A stretch of 56,638 nt of DNA, from the NCBI GenBank assembly GCA_017415185.1, contig JAFQHZ010000014.1, positions 1 through 56,638 of the forward strand. The letters run 5' to 3'. The stretch is from Candidatus Gastranaerophilales bacterium (GTDB lineage: Bacteria; Cyanobacteriota; Vampirovibrionia; Gastranaerophilales; Gastranaerophilaceae). Of this stretch, positions 34,530 through 44,734 are shown one piece after another. The first letter of the stretch is position 1, and each line of letters opens with the position of its first letter. Made by a program: the position numbers and the translations under genes. The notes beneath the pieces were generated by a model. It had not been told where the DNA came from and did no database searches. It saw nothing but the letters and a program-made list of their open reading frames with translations.

Positions 34530-35228
34530 CTATACTTGACCTAATTTTGAAATTGCAGACGATAAATTATTGTTTTGAATTTTAAACATTTGCCTATTTG
34601 CTTCAAAACTTCTTTTATAATTTGCAACTTCCATATATTCTTTTTCTAACTGAACGTTAGACGATTCAACATATCCTTGACGTACGCAATTTGAAGAAAC
34701 CAAAGTTCCATCACAAGAAACAACCCCGATTGTTCCTGCAGGCAAAAGTCCTCTTGTTTTTTCGTCAAATACGCCAATTTTTCCATCAAGACCGATTTTG
34801 ATTTTATCAATTCCATCAGGAACAACAGACAAAACGATTGGAAGTCCGCCACTTGATAAAACTTTTTGCCCTGTTTGGGTTAGAATTTCACCATTTTTAT
34901 TCATTTGAAAACGACCATCTCTTGTTAATTCAATACTGCCGTCGTTATTTAAAACTTGGAAATATCCTTTATCTGACAAAGCTATATCAAGCGGTTTTAG
35001 AGTCATTGCCAATCTGCCAACTTGTTCATCAACACTATGAGAAAGAGCATTTGTTCCAATATATTCTGCAAAAGAAGAAATAACAGCTTCTTTTCTTTGA
35101 TAACCAATTTTGTCAAAACCAACAACATTTTCGGAAAATATGCCCATAATATCCATGCTCATTTGCATAGCATTAATCGATTGGGCAATCCCAGTTGCAT
35201 CAAAGTTTATTCCTGCTGCTAGCTTCAT
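34530..35228 (-). CDS. Flagellar rod protein of the FlgF/FlgG family, first gene of rod operon
   Basis: A 232-aa paralogue of the next protein. The signature is altered to FSENVVGFDKIGYQRKEAV, and LKPLDIALSDKGYFQV plus ELTRDGRFQMNKNGEILT give the core domain. AAGGAG precedes the ATG. It is first in the four-gene rod operon. The weaker N-terminal signature hints that it is the FlgF-type member. I see no clear sigma-28 or sigma-54 promoter in the 159 bases upstream. Confidence 0.86.
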   Translation of the reverse strand: MKLAAGINFDATGIAQSINAMQMSMDIMGIFSENVVGFDKIGYQRKEAVISSFAEYIGTNALSHSVDEQVGRLAMTLKPLDIALSDKGYFQVLNNDGSIELTRDGRFQMNKNGEILTQTGQKVLSSGGLPIVLSVVPDGIDKIKIGLDGKIGVFDEKTRGLLPAGTIGVVSCDGTLVSSNCVRQGYVESSNVQLEKEYMEVANYKRSFEANRQMFKIQNNNLSSAISKLGQV

Positions 35229-35351
35229 TAATTGATACTCCTTTTTTATAGAGCAACGACGAGACTTTTTTATTCTTTAGAAGGAACAAAAAAAATACTG
35301 CGTATGAATTACATTTAATGCTATTTTTAAAAAAGTCAAATATATCAATTA

Positions 35352-35380
35352 TTGTATTAAGCAAAAAAATAAAATATAAT
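35352..35380 (+). promoter_or_regulatory. Promoter of the 555-aa TPR gene, predicted leaderless
   Basis: TTGTAT at 35352-35357 and TATAAT at 35375-35380 are 17 bases apart. The -10 box ends 7 bases before the ATG at 35388, so the transcript should start at or next to the start codon. No Shine-Dalgarno is present. Confidence 0.7.
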
Positions 35381-35387
35381 AATTCTT

Positions 35388-37055
35388 ATGGGACATCATG
35401 AAGAAGAAAAAATCGAATTAATTAAAAAATCATTCGAGCTTAGGAAACAAAAAAAATACAAACAAGCTATTGAAACACTTTATAAAGTTTTAGAATACCA
35501 AAACGAACTTGATGACAATATCGAAATATTGTCACAACTTGGAGATTTATATATTCTTATTGGCAGTTTTGATAGAGCGCTTGACCAGTATCAAAAAGCA
35601 TTGTCAACGAAGCCAAACAACGAATATTGTTCTCAAAAATGCTTTGAAATTTATCTTCAAACAAATCAATTAAACAAAGCGCTTAAGACTGCAATGGCAA
35701 TGTGTGAAAATAACAAAAGCACAAAAAGTTTTCACAACCACATCAAAGCCTTGATTACGCTTGACAAAAAACAAGACGCTATTGAAGTTTTCAATTCTCT
35801 TGATGAATCAATTAAAATGGATGTTGATATTTTATATTTAATTTCAACAATCGACACAGAAAAAAAAGAAATTATTTTAAAGAAGATTTTAGAATTCGAT
35901 TTGGCTCACAAAGAAGCAAATATCGAACTTGCAAAAATTGAATTCGAGAAAAAAAATTATGATAAAGTTATTCCTTATTGTTTAAATATAGACGAGGATT
36001 GCGCTTTTGCTTGCTATTACCTTGCAAGAATTGAAGCAATAAGAAAAAATCACACAAGGGCAATTGAATTATATATTAAAGCAATTGAACTTGATGATGA
36101 TGAAAACGATTTTTACACAGATTTAGCAAAATCATACATCGACATTTCTTGGCTTGATGAAGCAATTTTGTCTCTTAAAAAATCAATAAATATGTCTATT
36201 GTAAAAAATAACTTGCAAAATCTCGACGAAAAACATTTTCTTTCAGGTTGGACTTACATTAAGAAAAATGAATTATCAAAAGCGCTTTTGAGCTTAAATT
36301 CTATTAAAAAAGATTCTCATTTATATCCAAAAGCTCAAATCTTAATTCAAATTATCAATTTAAAAAATTCAAATATTTCTACTGCAATCTCAAAACTAGA
36401 AAATATTTCATTAAACGAAGAAGAAAATGGAATTTTGCTTGATACGCTTGCATTATGCTACAAAGAACTAAAACTATACAAAAAAGCAATTAACACATAC
36501 AAAAAAGGTCTTGAGCTTTATCCTGAATCAATATATTACACTCTTGAATTGATTGATTTATTAATTGATGACAAAAATTACGATGAAGCACTTGAATTAA
36601 TAAACGAATTTAGCAAAAAGAACAAAAATTGTGCTGCAATATATAATTCCCTTGCAAGGATATATTACCGTTTAAAAGACTTAAACAAAGCGCTAGAATC
36701 AATTGAACAATATTTAAAATTAGACAAAAACAATGCGGAATCATATTATTTCAAAGGTTTAATTTTAAACGATATGGAAAATTATGAAGAAGCAAAAAGC
36801 TCAATTTATTGCGCAATTAGAACAAATCCGCTTATTGCAAAATATTATTCTCAAATGGCAAGAAGCTACACTGGAATAAAAGAATATGAAAACGCTCTAA
36901 CATACGCAAAAGAAGCAATTGAAATTGACCAAAAAGAAATAAATTACAAAAAACAAGCTTATGAAATTTCAATTTTAATCGGCAACGAAGAGCAAATTCA
37001 AAACTTCAAAAAACAACTTGAACGTAGCGAAAAGATATTGAAATTAAGAAAATAA
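35388..37055 (+). CDS. TPR-repeat protein
   Basis: A 555-aa protein made almost wholly of about 14 tetratricopeptide repeats, recognised by the periodic YxxAI/L and ALxxDPxN-type pattern (for example LYKKAINTYKKGLELYPES and KALESIEQYLKLDKNNAES). There is no signal peptide. Such proteins are scaffolds for protein assembly; the position beside flagellar rod genes and an Asn/Gln-rich protein suggests a link to surface structures, but no specific partner can be named. It is predicted to be leaderless. A hairpin GGGAGGTT...AACCCCC follows at about 37075-37095 and may terminate transcription, although it lacks a T-run. Confidence 0.83.
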   Translation: MGHHEEEKIELIKKSFELRKQKKYKQAIETLYKVLEYQNELDDNIEILSQLGDLYILIGSFDRALDQYQKALSTKPNNEYCSQKCFEIYLQTNQLNKALKTAMAMCENNKSTKSFHNHIKALITLDKKQDAIEVFNSLDESIKMDVDILYLISTIDTEKKEIILKKILEFDLAHKEANIELAKIEFEKKNYDKVIPYCLNIDEDCAFACYYLARIEAIRKNHTRAIELYIKAIELDDDENDFYTDLAKSYIDISWLDEAILSLKKSINMSIVKNNLQNLDEKHFLSGWTYIKKNELSKALLSLNSIKKDSHLYPKAQILIQIINLKNSNISTAISKLENISLNEEENGILLDTLALCYKELKLYKKAINTYKKGLELYPESIYYTLELIDLLIDDKNYDEALELINEFSKKNKNCAAIYNSLARIYYRLKDLNKALESIEQYLKLDKNNAESYYFKGLILNDMENYEEAKSSIYCAIRTNPLIAKYYSQMARSYTGIKEYENALTYAKEAIEIDQKEINYKKQAYEISILIGNEEQIQNFKKQLERSEKILKLRK

Positions 37056-37338
37056 ACCAAAAAAATATAAAAAAAGGGAGGTTATCAAAACCCCCATTTC
37101 CCCATTAAAAAATTATTTATAATAAACCAAAAGTTTTCTAACTTTTATAATTACATTTTAAACTAATATTTATACTTATGCAAATTAAACAACCTATTAT
37201 TATTTTACATGTGTAGCATTGGTCATTCATCGTATAAATAAAGGGTTTTAGGCACTTAAAAAAAGTTTACAATTATAATAAATTTTGTAAATTTTGGGCA
37301 ATAATTTTTTAAAAGCATGCCAAATATTTTTTTTAAAT

Positions 37339-37344
37339 TAAAAT
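37339..37344 (+). promoter_or_regulatory. -10 box of the 305-aa gene, predicted leaderless
   Basis: TAAAAT ends 6 bases before the ATG at 37351. No Shine-Dalgarno and no clear -35 element. Confidence 0.55.
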
Positions 37345-37350
37345 ACTTCT

Positions 37351-38268
37351 ATGGAATTTAATTCAATAAACAATTTCAATATAAACACCATTGCGCAACA
37401 AAAAGCTGGTTTAGTGCAAAATTCGCAAAATCAAAACCAAAACCAAGCTCCGCAGCCCCAAATTCAACAACAAGCGCAAACACAAACGCAATATATTAAT
37501 CCTTCTTTAATGTATGATTTTCAAAGTGCAAAAATGGATAATGAAACAATATTGAAATATCTTCAAAATTTACTTAAATTGCCAAATTCCATTGAAAAAT
37601 TTGTTAATCAACTAAGCTCAAAAAATATAGATGCAAAATTGGCTTCAGTTTTGGTTGAAAACATGATTAGTATAAAAGCATTAAACGAATTTTTAAACCA
37701 AAACTCAAGCGAAGCAATATCTAAATTAATGCAAACAATTTCTTTAACACTTAAATCAGGAAGTTCTGATATTAGCCAGCTTAAAGACATACTTTCAATT
37801 TTAACAACAATTCAAACAACAACAAGTCTAAATACAAACACAATCAAAGAACTTTTGCTTTTGTATATTCCCCTAAACGCACCGGTTTTCGATAAAATAT
37901 CGCAAAGCGAAATTCAAGACGAAGAAGAAAAAGAAGCAATCAAAAATTCAAAATTAAGCATACTTTTTGAAACAATTAATTTTTCAAATTTATTAATAAC
38001 AATAAACGAATCTGAAAACAATTTGTTTATCGATTTTTATGCACCAGAAACATTCCCAAAAGACGACTTTATAAGAATCACAAATGCACTTTCAAAGGAA
38101 GCAAATATTGTTTCTATTGTGGATTTTAAAATCAAACAACCAAGTAAAACAAAAAATGAAACACAAAATTTCAAAGTAACATCAGACAATTTCATTTCAA
38201 GCAACGCCTTGATTTTATCACATTTAATTATTAAAACTATTTTAAAAATAGACAGCGATTTTATTTAA
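37351..38268 (+). CDS. Gln/Asn-rich hypothetical protein, possibly FliK-like
   Basis: A 305-aa soluble protein. Residues 1-50 are low complexity (MEFNSINNFNINTIAQQ followed by alternating Gln, Asn and Pro), the middle is helical and the C-terminal 100 residues alternate strands and helices (LITINESENNLFIDFY, IVSIVDFKI). A disordered Gln-rich N-terminus with a compact C-terminal domain is the layout of flagellar hook-length proteins (FliK), and the rod operon is close by, but no diagnostic motif confirms this. It overlaps the end of the AsmA-like gene by 8 bases. Confidence 0.6.
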   Translation: MEFNSINNFNINTIAQQKAGLVQNSQNQNQNQAPQPQIQQQAQTQTQYINPSLMYDFQSAKMDNETILKYLQNLLKLPNSIEKFVNQLSSKNIDAKLASVLVENMISIKALNEFLNQNSSEAISKLMQTISLTLKSGSSDISQLKDILSILTTIQTTTSLNTNTIKELLLLYIPLNAPVFDKISQSEIQDEEEKEAIKNSKLSILFETINFSNLLITINESENNLFIDFYAPETFPKDDFIRITNALSKEANIVSIVDFKIKQPSKTKNETQNFKVTSDNFISSNALILSHLIIKTILKIDSDFI

Positions 38269-40990
38269 TTTTTTTCAAACTCGATAAGAAATTAAAATGT
38301 TCAATATCGCCTTCAACTTGCGTTAAGAAAACCTGAGTTTTTTCTTGTTCTACTTCAATTTGAGGCAATTGAGATAATTCAGAAGCATAATAATTTTCAT
38401 CATTAGAATTTCCTTTAACTTTATTAGCTAAAGCATTTAGCGAGATATTTCTCAATATTCCAAACATTGATTTTTTGTCAGTTGAAAAACGAGTATAAAT
38501 TCTAATTGAAGCGTCGTGTCTTTCTAGATCAAATTTTCCTTTAATCAAAGCGCTAAGCGATTTTGAATATGATTTAATATCAATTGGCGCTAAAACATTG
38601 TCTTTGATTTTAATATTTCCTGCAATCCTGTCAAATTTTCCCTCAGGAATTGAAATAATATCCATAATTGTCGCAGGACTAACCATAACAACAGGATTTC
38701 TAAACACCGAAGCAACTTTCATCAAATATTCAACCAAACCAATTTTGCCAATTGTTCCATTATTAATTGAAAATTTGATATCACCATTCATTTTTAAACT
38801 TCTATCGCCATTTAATTCAATCAAACCATTGGCTAGACCTGTAATTTCTTTGTCTAAATTAAACAAAGTTTTTGCCATTAAATTTGAATCAATTCCTTTG
38901 ACTCCAAGACGAATATAATATTTTAATTTATTTAAATCACATTCGACTTTTAAAGTCGAAATCCCATGAGCAATATCAAATTTATTTGATTTGATTTTTA
39001 ATATTCCATCCTCATTTAAAACCAAATCCGCATCAATATTTCCAAAGGTCAATTCTTTATAGTTGCCATTTTTTAATTTAAAATTGCAATCTTCAATTCT
39101 AATCAAATTCGTATCAAACATATAATCATCATCAACAACATCGTTTTCGCTTTCAACAACAATATCGTTAGCTTTATTTTGATTATTGAAAGACGCTAAA
39201 ACCCTTTCAATATCAAGATTATCAATTTCAAGAGCCAAATTTTTAATAACAAATGGCGGTTTTAAACCATTTTTAATTTTGCCATTAAAATCAAAACCCG
39301 CTCTTTTAAATTTTCCAGAAGTTGTTAAAAATATCAAAGAATCATCAGCTTTAATTTTTGCTTCTTTTATAAACATTCTTTGCGTTGGAATCAAAGTTTT
39401 CTTAATTTCCATATCAGCATTTAAATATGGAATTTCATTTTTAAATGCAACATCAATTTTTCCTTTTATTGTGCCTTTTTTAAAGAGTTTTTGTCCCAAA
39501 AAAACATTCAAAAATTCACAAGGCATTTCTCTTCCAAAAGCAAAACCTGCATGACTAATTTTGCCTTCAAAATCCATCAAAGCTTTTGCTTGCAATATCG
39601 GTTGCAATTTAACTCCTCGAACAATATTCGAAGAAATATAATAATTAATATTTTTAATATCAATTTTATTTTCTTTAATTTGAAATTCGCCCAAAACCGC
39701 CCTGTCATAATTTGAAAGCGCTGATTTTTCTTTCGTTATTCCAAAATCAACCCCTTTGTCGATTTGCGCAAACCAAATTAAATCAATAATATTGTTTTTA
39801 GATTTATAAATAATTTTTGTTCTTGAAGGTTTTGAAACATAAAGCTCAGTTTTATTAATCAAAGGAGCAAGATATTTCACAAAAAATTCGTTTGTAATTT
39901 TTGATTCAACTTCAATATTTGAATCGAAGGTTTTATAATAATCTTTTATATCTCCATTAATTGAAATTTTATTTGTTTTTGTTTCGCCATAATAGCCCAA
40001 AAGATTATCAAATAATATTTTATCTTTGAATATTTTAATTTTTCCATTAGTAATTTTAATCGGAAGATTTGAAACATCTTTAATTTTAATTCCTGTTTGA
40101 TTAACATTAATCAAACCAGACAAATCAAAATTATTCAAATCAATATCAAAAGAAACATTGCCTTTTGGAGAATTTAGAGGTGAAAGCATAATATCGCCAT
40201 TAGGAATAATTAAATTTGAATTGATAATTTTAAAAATATCAGCAAGATAAAACTTTTTTGATTTAGCGTTTAACAAAATATTTTTATTATCAATTTGAGA
40301 ATTCAAAACCAACTTCGAATCATTAATTGAAACATTAAAATCATTAATTTGAATTTTATCAGGCAAAATTGCAATTTCTTTTTCAGAATTTGCATTAATT
40401 TTAATTAAATTATTGTTATTTTTTGAAATTTTTAAATCAGATTTAAAAACAAAGAAATTTTCCCTTAATTCAACGTCTTTAATCAATGCGCTGAGTTTTG
40501 TTTTGCCTTGAACATAAGAAAAATTAATTTCTTTAAAATCGATTTTTGAATCTAAAAATTTGATTTTATAATCAAAAGATTTTGAATTATTTTTTTCTTG
40601 CTTAGGCAAAATCAAAAGCAATTCATCCGCTTTTATTAAGGCTTTTTCAAAGCATAACTTTTTTATAAAAATTTCTTTTTTCAAAATGTTTTTAAAATCA
40701 ACCTCAAAGCCAAATTTTTCTATATCGAAGATTATTTTTTCTTTTTTTGATAAAGAAAGCTTATCAACATCAAAAGAAATTTGAGGCTTAATTGATGTTT
40801 TTAATTTTGGATTTTGAATTATTAATTCTAAATCAAATTGCTTTTTTGTAATGTTGCTAATCGATTTAAGAGCATAATTTGATTGTATAAAATTAGGCAA
40901 AATAACAAAATAAGCCAAAGCAACAAAAGCAAATATGGAAGCAAAAATTATTGAAAAAACAACAAAAATCGATTTAAAACTAGTTTTCAT
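38261..40990 (-). CDS. AsmA-like large envelope protein
   Basis: A 909-aa protein. One transmembrane helix near residues 8-30 anchors it in the inner membrane; the rest is a long run of beta-strands, as in the AsmA/YhdP/TamB group of bridge-like lipid-transport proteins. The C-terminal 230 residues (GLANGLIELNGDRSLKMNGDIKF..., FDRIAGNIKIKDNVLAPIDI) match the AsmA C-terminal domain. Members span the periplasm and help move phospholipids to the outer membrane, so this supports a didermous envelope. A TATAAT box ends exactly 6 bases before the ATG and no Shine-Dalgarno is visible. It is divergent from the WG-repeat gene. Confidence 0.82.
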   Translation of the reverse strand: MKTSFKSIFVVFSIIFASIFAFVALAYFVILPNFIQSNYALKSISNITKKQFDLELIIQNPKLKTSIKPQISFDVDKLSLSKKEKIIFDIEKFGFEVDFKNILKKEIFIKKLCFEKALIKADELLLILPKQEKNNSKSFDYKIKFLDSKIDFKEINFSYVQGKTKLSALIKDVELRENFFVFKSDLKISKNNNNLIKINANSEKEIAILPDKIQINDFNVSINDSKLVLNSQIDNKNILLNAKSKKFYLADIFKIINSNLIIPNGDIMLSPLNSPKGNVSFDIDLNNFDLSGLINVNQTGIKIKDVSNLPIKITNGKIKIFKDKILFDNLLGYYGETKTNKISINGDIKDYYKTFDSNIEVESKITNEFFVKYLAPLINKTELYVSKPSRTKIIYKSKNNIIDLIWFAQIDKGVDFGITKEKSALSNYDRAVLGEFQIKENKIDIKNINYYISSNIVRGVKLQPILQAKALMDFEGKISHAGFAFGREMPCEFLNVFLGQKLFKKGTIKGKIDVAFKNEIPYLNADMEIKKTLIPTQRMFIKEAKIKADDSLIFLTTSGKFKRAGFDFNGKIKNGLKPPFVIKNLALEIDNLDIERVLASFNNQNKANDIVVESENDVVDDDYMFDTNLIRIEDCNFKLKNGNYKELTFGNIDADLVLNEDGILKIKSNKFDIAHGISTLKVECDLNKLKYYIRLGVKGIDSNLMAKTLFNLDKEITGLANGLIELNGDRSLKMNGDIKFSINNGTIGKIGLVEYLMKVASVFRNPVVMVSPATIMDIISIPEGKFDRIAGNIKIKDNVLAPIDIKSYSKSLSALIKGKFDLERHDASIRIYTRFSTDKKSMFGILRNISLNALANKVKGNSNDENYYASELSQLPQIEVEQEKTQVFLTQVEGDIEHFNFLSSLKKIK

Positions 40991-40996
40991 AAAAAA

Positions 40997-41002
40997 ATTA
41001 TA
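40997..41002 (-). promoter_or_regulatory. -10 box of the AsmA-like gene, predicted leaderless
   Basis: TATAAT on the minus strand, then six T residues, then the ATG at 40990. No Shine-Dalgarno. Confidence 0.65.
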
Positions 41003-41014
41003 TCACGATTATGT

Positions 41015-41020
41015 TATTAT
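41015..41020 (+). promoter_or_regulatory. -10 box of the WG-repeat gene, predicted leaderless
   Basis: TATTAT ends 6 bases before the ATG at 41027. It lies only 12 bases from the opposite-facing box of the AsmA-like gene, so the two promoters must compete or share a single polymerase site. Confidence 0.55.
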
Positions 41021-41026
41021 ATTTTT

Positions 41027-41908
41027 ATGAAAAACATTTTTATAATTTTTTCAATATTGCTTTTAAATATATTTCAAGCTTGCGCAAGCCAAGAGTTAAT
41101 CCAAAGTTATGGAGAAAACAACAAATTTGGTTTAATAAAAAATGACCAAAAAATCACCCCTGCAATTTATAAAAAATTAATTCGCCTTGGAGATAATTCA
41201 TGGTTATTTTTAAAAAATACAAAATATGGAATAATTTCAAACGAAGGCGAAATTCTAATAGAAGCAAAATATACAAACGCATATCGATTCAGCGGAGGAA
41301 AATTTGCACGCCTTGGCTCAAAAGGAAAATATGCTCTTTTTAACGAATTTGGACAAGCAATCACAACGCAAGAATATCAATCAATCGAAATATTATATGG
41401 AAAAATGTTTCTTGTTGAAAAAGATTATAAATTTGGCTTAATAAATTATGACGGGGACATCATCCTTGCTCCAATTGCAGATGATATTTATATGCCAAAA
41501 CCAAATGTTTTAAAAATTCAATATGAAAATGTTTGGTATGAAATCGAACAAAAAAACAAAGAATCGATAGAACTTCCTTCAGATTTAGCAGATATTGACG
41601 AAAATAATGAAAATTTTAAAATTACACAACTTGCGCAAAAACCAATCGCATCAACAGGCTATGGCATAATTAGCGCAAGCGATTATTGCATTAAACTTTT
41701 TTCTTCAATTTCGCCATCTTATGAACAAACAATCGATGAATTAATTTTTAACAACGGAGCAGACAGCTTGAGCGCTCTGGTTAAATTTTCTTGGCTTTTT
41801 AAATTTCCTTATGTTTATACAAAAAATTATATAAATAATATTAAAACACCAAACAATGGTCCATTGTCTGATGTTAAAAACAATTTAAAAAACAAAATCA
41901 AAAACTAA
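41027..41908 (+). CDS. Exported WG-repeat protein
   Basis: A 293-aa protein with a signal peptide (residues 1-20); the sequence FQAC could also be a lipobox. Residues about 27-165 hold four WG-type beta repeats (FGLIKNDQKITPAIYKKL, YGIISNEGEILIEAKYTNA, YALFNEFGQAITTQEYQS, FGLINYDGDIILAPIADD). The C-terminal 100 residues are different and helical. WG repeats are thought to bind other proteins or glycans; the exact role is unknown. Leaderless promoter predicted. It ends tail to tail with the prepilin-like gene (4-base overlap). Confidence 0.78.
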   Translation: MKNIFIIFSILLLNIFQACASQELIQSYGENNKFGLIKNDQKITPAIYKKLIRLGDNSWLFLKNTKYGIISNEGEILIEAKYTNAYRFSGGKFARLGSKGKYALFNEFGQAITTQEYQSIEILYGKMFLVEKDYKFGLINYDGDIILAPIADDIYMPKPNVLKIQYENVWYEIEQKNKESIELPSDLADIDENNENFKITQLAQKPIASTGYGIISASDYCIKLFSSISPSYEQTIDELIFNNGADSLSALVKFSWLFKFPYVYTKNYINNIKTPNNGPLSDVKNNLKNKIKN

Positions 41909-42663
41909 TCATTGCCTTGGACGGATTTTTTAACCCATTCACCAGCACGCTTGCCCTGAAAAATTCTTCCATCCATTCGAACACCGTAAGCAAAAGGCTT
42001 TTCGCCCTCGTTCATTCCATCAATATCCATACAAAATACTTTATAAACTGTGTTAGTGCCGATTTCTGTTTTTGAATATCCATCAAAAAGTCTTTTGTGG
42101 CAATTTCCATCCGACGTACAAACATCGATATTTCCATTGTAATTCATATTATAATCATGGTAATTAATTCCAAAAGGAGTATCAGGAGCAGTTTGATAAT
42201 AAATTATATTATCAGAAGTTTTAATTTCATAAGGCAAATTTCTTTTTTCATATTCTTGACACATTAAATCCATAGCATTTTGATAATAAAGAAAATTATC
42301 TTCAGGTCGCCACAAATATAAATATGGCTGCAATCCCGAAACGGTTTCGCTTTGGCAATTTTTCTCTTTAACATTAACAATGTCTGCAAAAGTTTCGCAA
42401 AAAAATGTGTTATCGCCAGAATGATTTCCATCAATAATTGTTTTATCAGCTCTAAAACCAAAATCGCCATTAAAATAATATTTTTCAGAATTAATTAATT
42501 CCCTGACTGTTTCAGAAAAAGTTTTGTGCCCTTTTTTAAATTTCATAACATCATTATCAGGCATTGCATTTCGAACCGCAGGAAGCAAAATCGCAGTCAA
42601 GACACCAATAACAGAAAGAACAATCATAAGCTCCGCCAAAGTAAACGCAAATTTTTGTTTCAT
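41905..42663 (-). CDS. Type IV prepilin-like (pseudopilin) protein
   Basis: A 252-aa protein with a class III signal: MKQKFAFTLAELMIVLSVIG, cleaved before Phe by a prepilin peptidase, with Glu at position 5 of the mature part (FTLAE), followed by the hydrophobic assembly helix. The large C-terminal domain has six to eight cysteines and the segment FCMDIDGMNEGEKPFAYGV, which recurs in the partial gene at the right edge. AAAGGAG lies upstream of the start at 42663, which replaces a longer frame to 42729. It probably builds or caps a type IV pilus or type II secretion pseudopilus; no pilus assembly genes are in the window. Confidence 0.85.
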   Translation of the reverse strand: MKQKFAFTLAELMIVLSVIGVLTAILLPAVRNAMPDNDVMKFKKGHKTFSETVRELINSEKYYFNGDFGFRADKTIIDGNHSGDNTFFCETFADIVNVKEKNCQSETVSGLQPYLYLWRPEDNFLYYQNAMDLMCQEYEKRNLPYEIKTSDNIIYYQTAPDTPFGINYHDYNMNYNGNIDVCTSDGNCHKRLFDGYSKTEIGTNTVYKVFCMDIDGMNEGEKPFAYGVRMDGRIFQGKRAGEWVKKSVQGND

Positions 42664-42778
42664 ATTTATACTCCTTTGATTTTGAGTCCGCACACAAGGG
42701 GTATGGTTCCGTGCTTGCCGCCTGCTCAACGCAGCCGTCGGCGCACATCACACACCTTGTGCCTTAGACTTCGCAAAA

Positions 42779-42880
42779 CTAAGTGCACACAAGTGCACTA
42801 AGCTTTGCTCGTCAAAGGAATTCTAATATATATATATATATTTCAAGTTGAATGTGGGAAATTAGAATGGATAGAGGAGG
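42779..42880. repeat. Right copy of the two-copy intergenic module, with an AT microsatellite
   Basis: CTAAGTGCAC at 42779-42788 and GTGCACTAAGC at 42793-42803 form a nearly perfect inverted pair, a 16-base AT dinucleotide run lies at 42826-42841, and the purine-rich 24-mer at 42857-42880 matches 165-188. The 42664-42778 stretch upstream of the prepilin gene is unusually GC-rich for this sequence and holds nothing I can name. Confidence 0.55.
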
Positions 42881-42899
42881 ATTATTTTGCAACACCAAT

Positions 42900-43319
42900 C
42901 TAATCAATCAACACGTTTTTGGAGCTTTTTGAATTTTTTTTCGAACTTGAATTTATAATATTGTAATCAAAGCTGAATTCTATTGGCAAGGTTCTTTTTA
43001 TATATTCTTTGGGAAATTTTTCAAAAGGTTGGGATTTATATAATGTTTCAATGGCGTAATCTTGCGCAGCTTTGTTTCCAGTTGAACTTGTAATATTTAT
43101 GCTTTCAATATAGCCATCTTTATTCAAAATAAAAAGAACAACAATTTTATATGATTTATGATATTTTTGCGGTTTCCAATTGCTTTTTATCTTTTTTTCT
43201 AAATTTGCCATATATTTTTGCCAATATTTTGGTATAGTACTGCCTTGCTCATAAGAAAAGCAAGGCAGTATATTTAAAAATAAAATTGTTATTAAAAAGA
43301 TAGATATTTTTTTAAGCAA
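42900..43319 (-). CDS. Exported TonB/TolA C-terminal domain protein
   Basis: A 139-aa protein with a signal peptide (residues 1-22). Residues about 33-125 match the C-terminal domain of TonB and TolA (WQKYMANLEKKIKSNWKP, VLFILNKDGYIESINITSSTG, LPIEFSF), without the N-terminal anchor and Pro-rich arm of a true TonB, so it is a short secreted version. The start is a TTG at 43319, chosen because AAGGA lies 7 bases upstream and the codon immediately overlaps the ahcY stop region (TAAATTG). It is translationally coupled to ahcY, an odd pairing. Confidence 0.78.
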   Translation of the reverse strand: MLKKISIFLITILFLNILPCFSYEQGSTIPKYWQKYMANLEKKIKSNWKPQKYHKSYKIVVLFILNKDGYIESINITSSTGNKAAQDYAIETLYKSQPFEKFPKEYIKRTLPIEFSFDYNIINSSSKKNSKSSKNVLID

Positions 43320-43320
43320 T

Positions 43321-44610
<1,290 letters not shown>

Positions 44611-44614
44611 TTAA

Positions 44615-44623
44615 ATTTTAACA
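44615..44623 (-). promoter_or_regulatory. Extended -10 promoter of ahcY
   Basis: TGTTAAAAT on the minus strand fits the extended TGnTAAAAT type, about 25 bases before the ATG with AAGGAG in the leader. No -35 is needed or seen. Confidence 0.6.
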
Positions 44624-44667
44624 TAAAATAATTTAATGATTTATATATTTGATTGTATTTTTAACAC

Positions 44668-44696
44668 TTGTAACACTAATATTTTTGATATAAAAT
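44668..44696 (+). promoter_or_regulatory. Promoter of pckA
   Basis: TTGTAA at 44668-44673 and TAAAAT at 44691-44696 are 17 bases apart; an overlapping extended TGaTATAAA reading is also possible. AAGGAG at about 44722 provides the ribosome site. Confidence 0.7.
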
Positions 44697-44734
44697 GAAC
44701 TTGATTATGCTGACTAAAAAGAAGGAGTAAATTT

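Noticed and set aside
37178-37216. A 12-codon open frame (ATG CAA ATT ...) in the 37056-37350 gap
   Set aside because: No ribosome-binding site, no promoter at leaderless distance and too short to judge.
38598-39715. Long plus-strand frames opposite the AsmA-like gene
   Set aside because: They are antisense to a convincing 909-codon gene, lack ribosome sites and have the odd composition of shadow frames.
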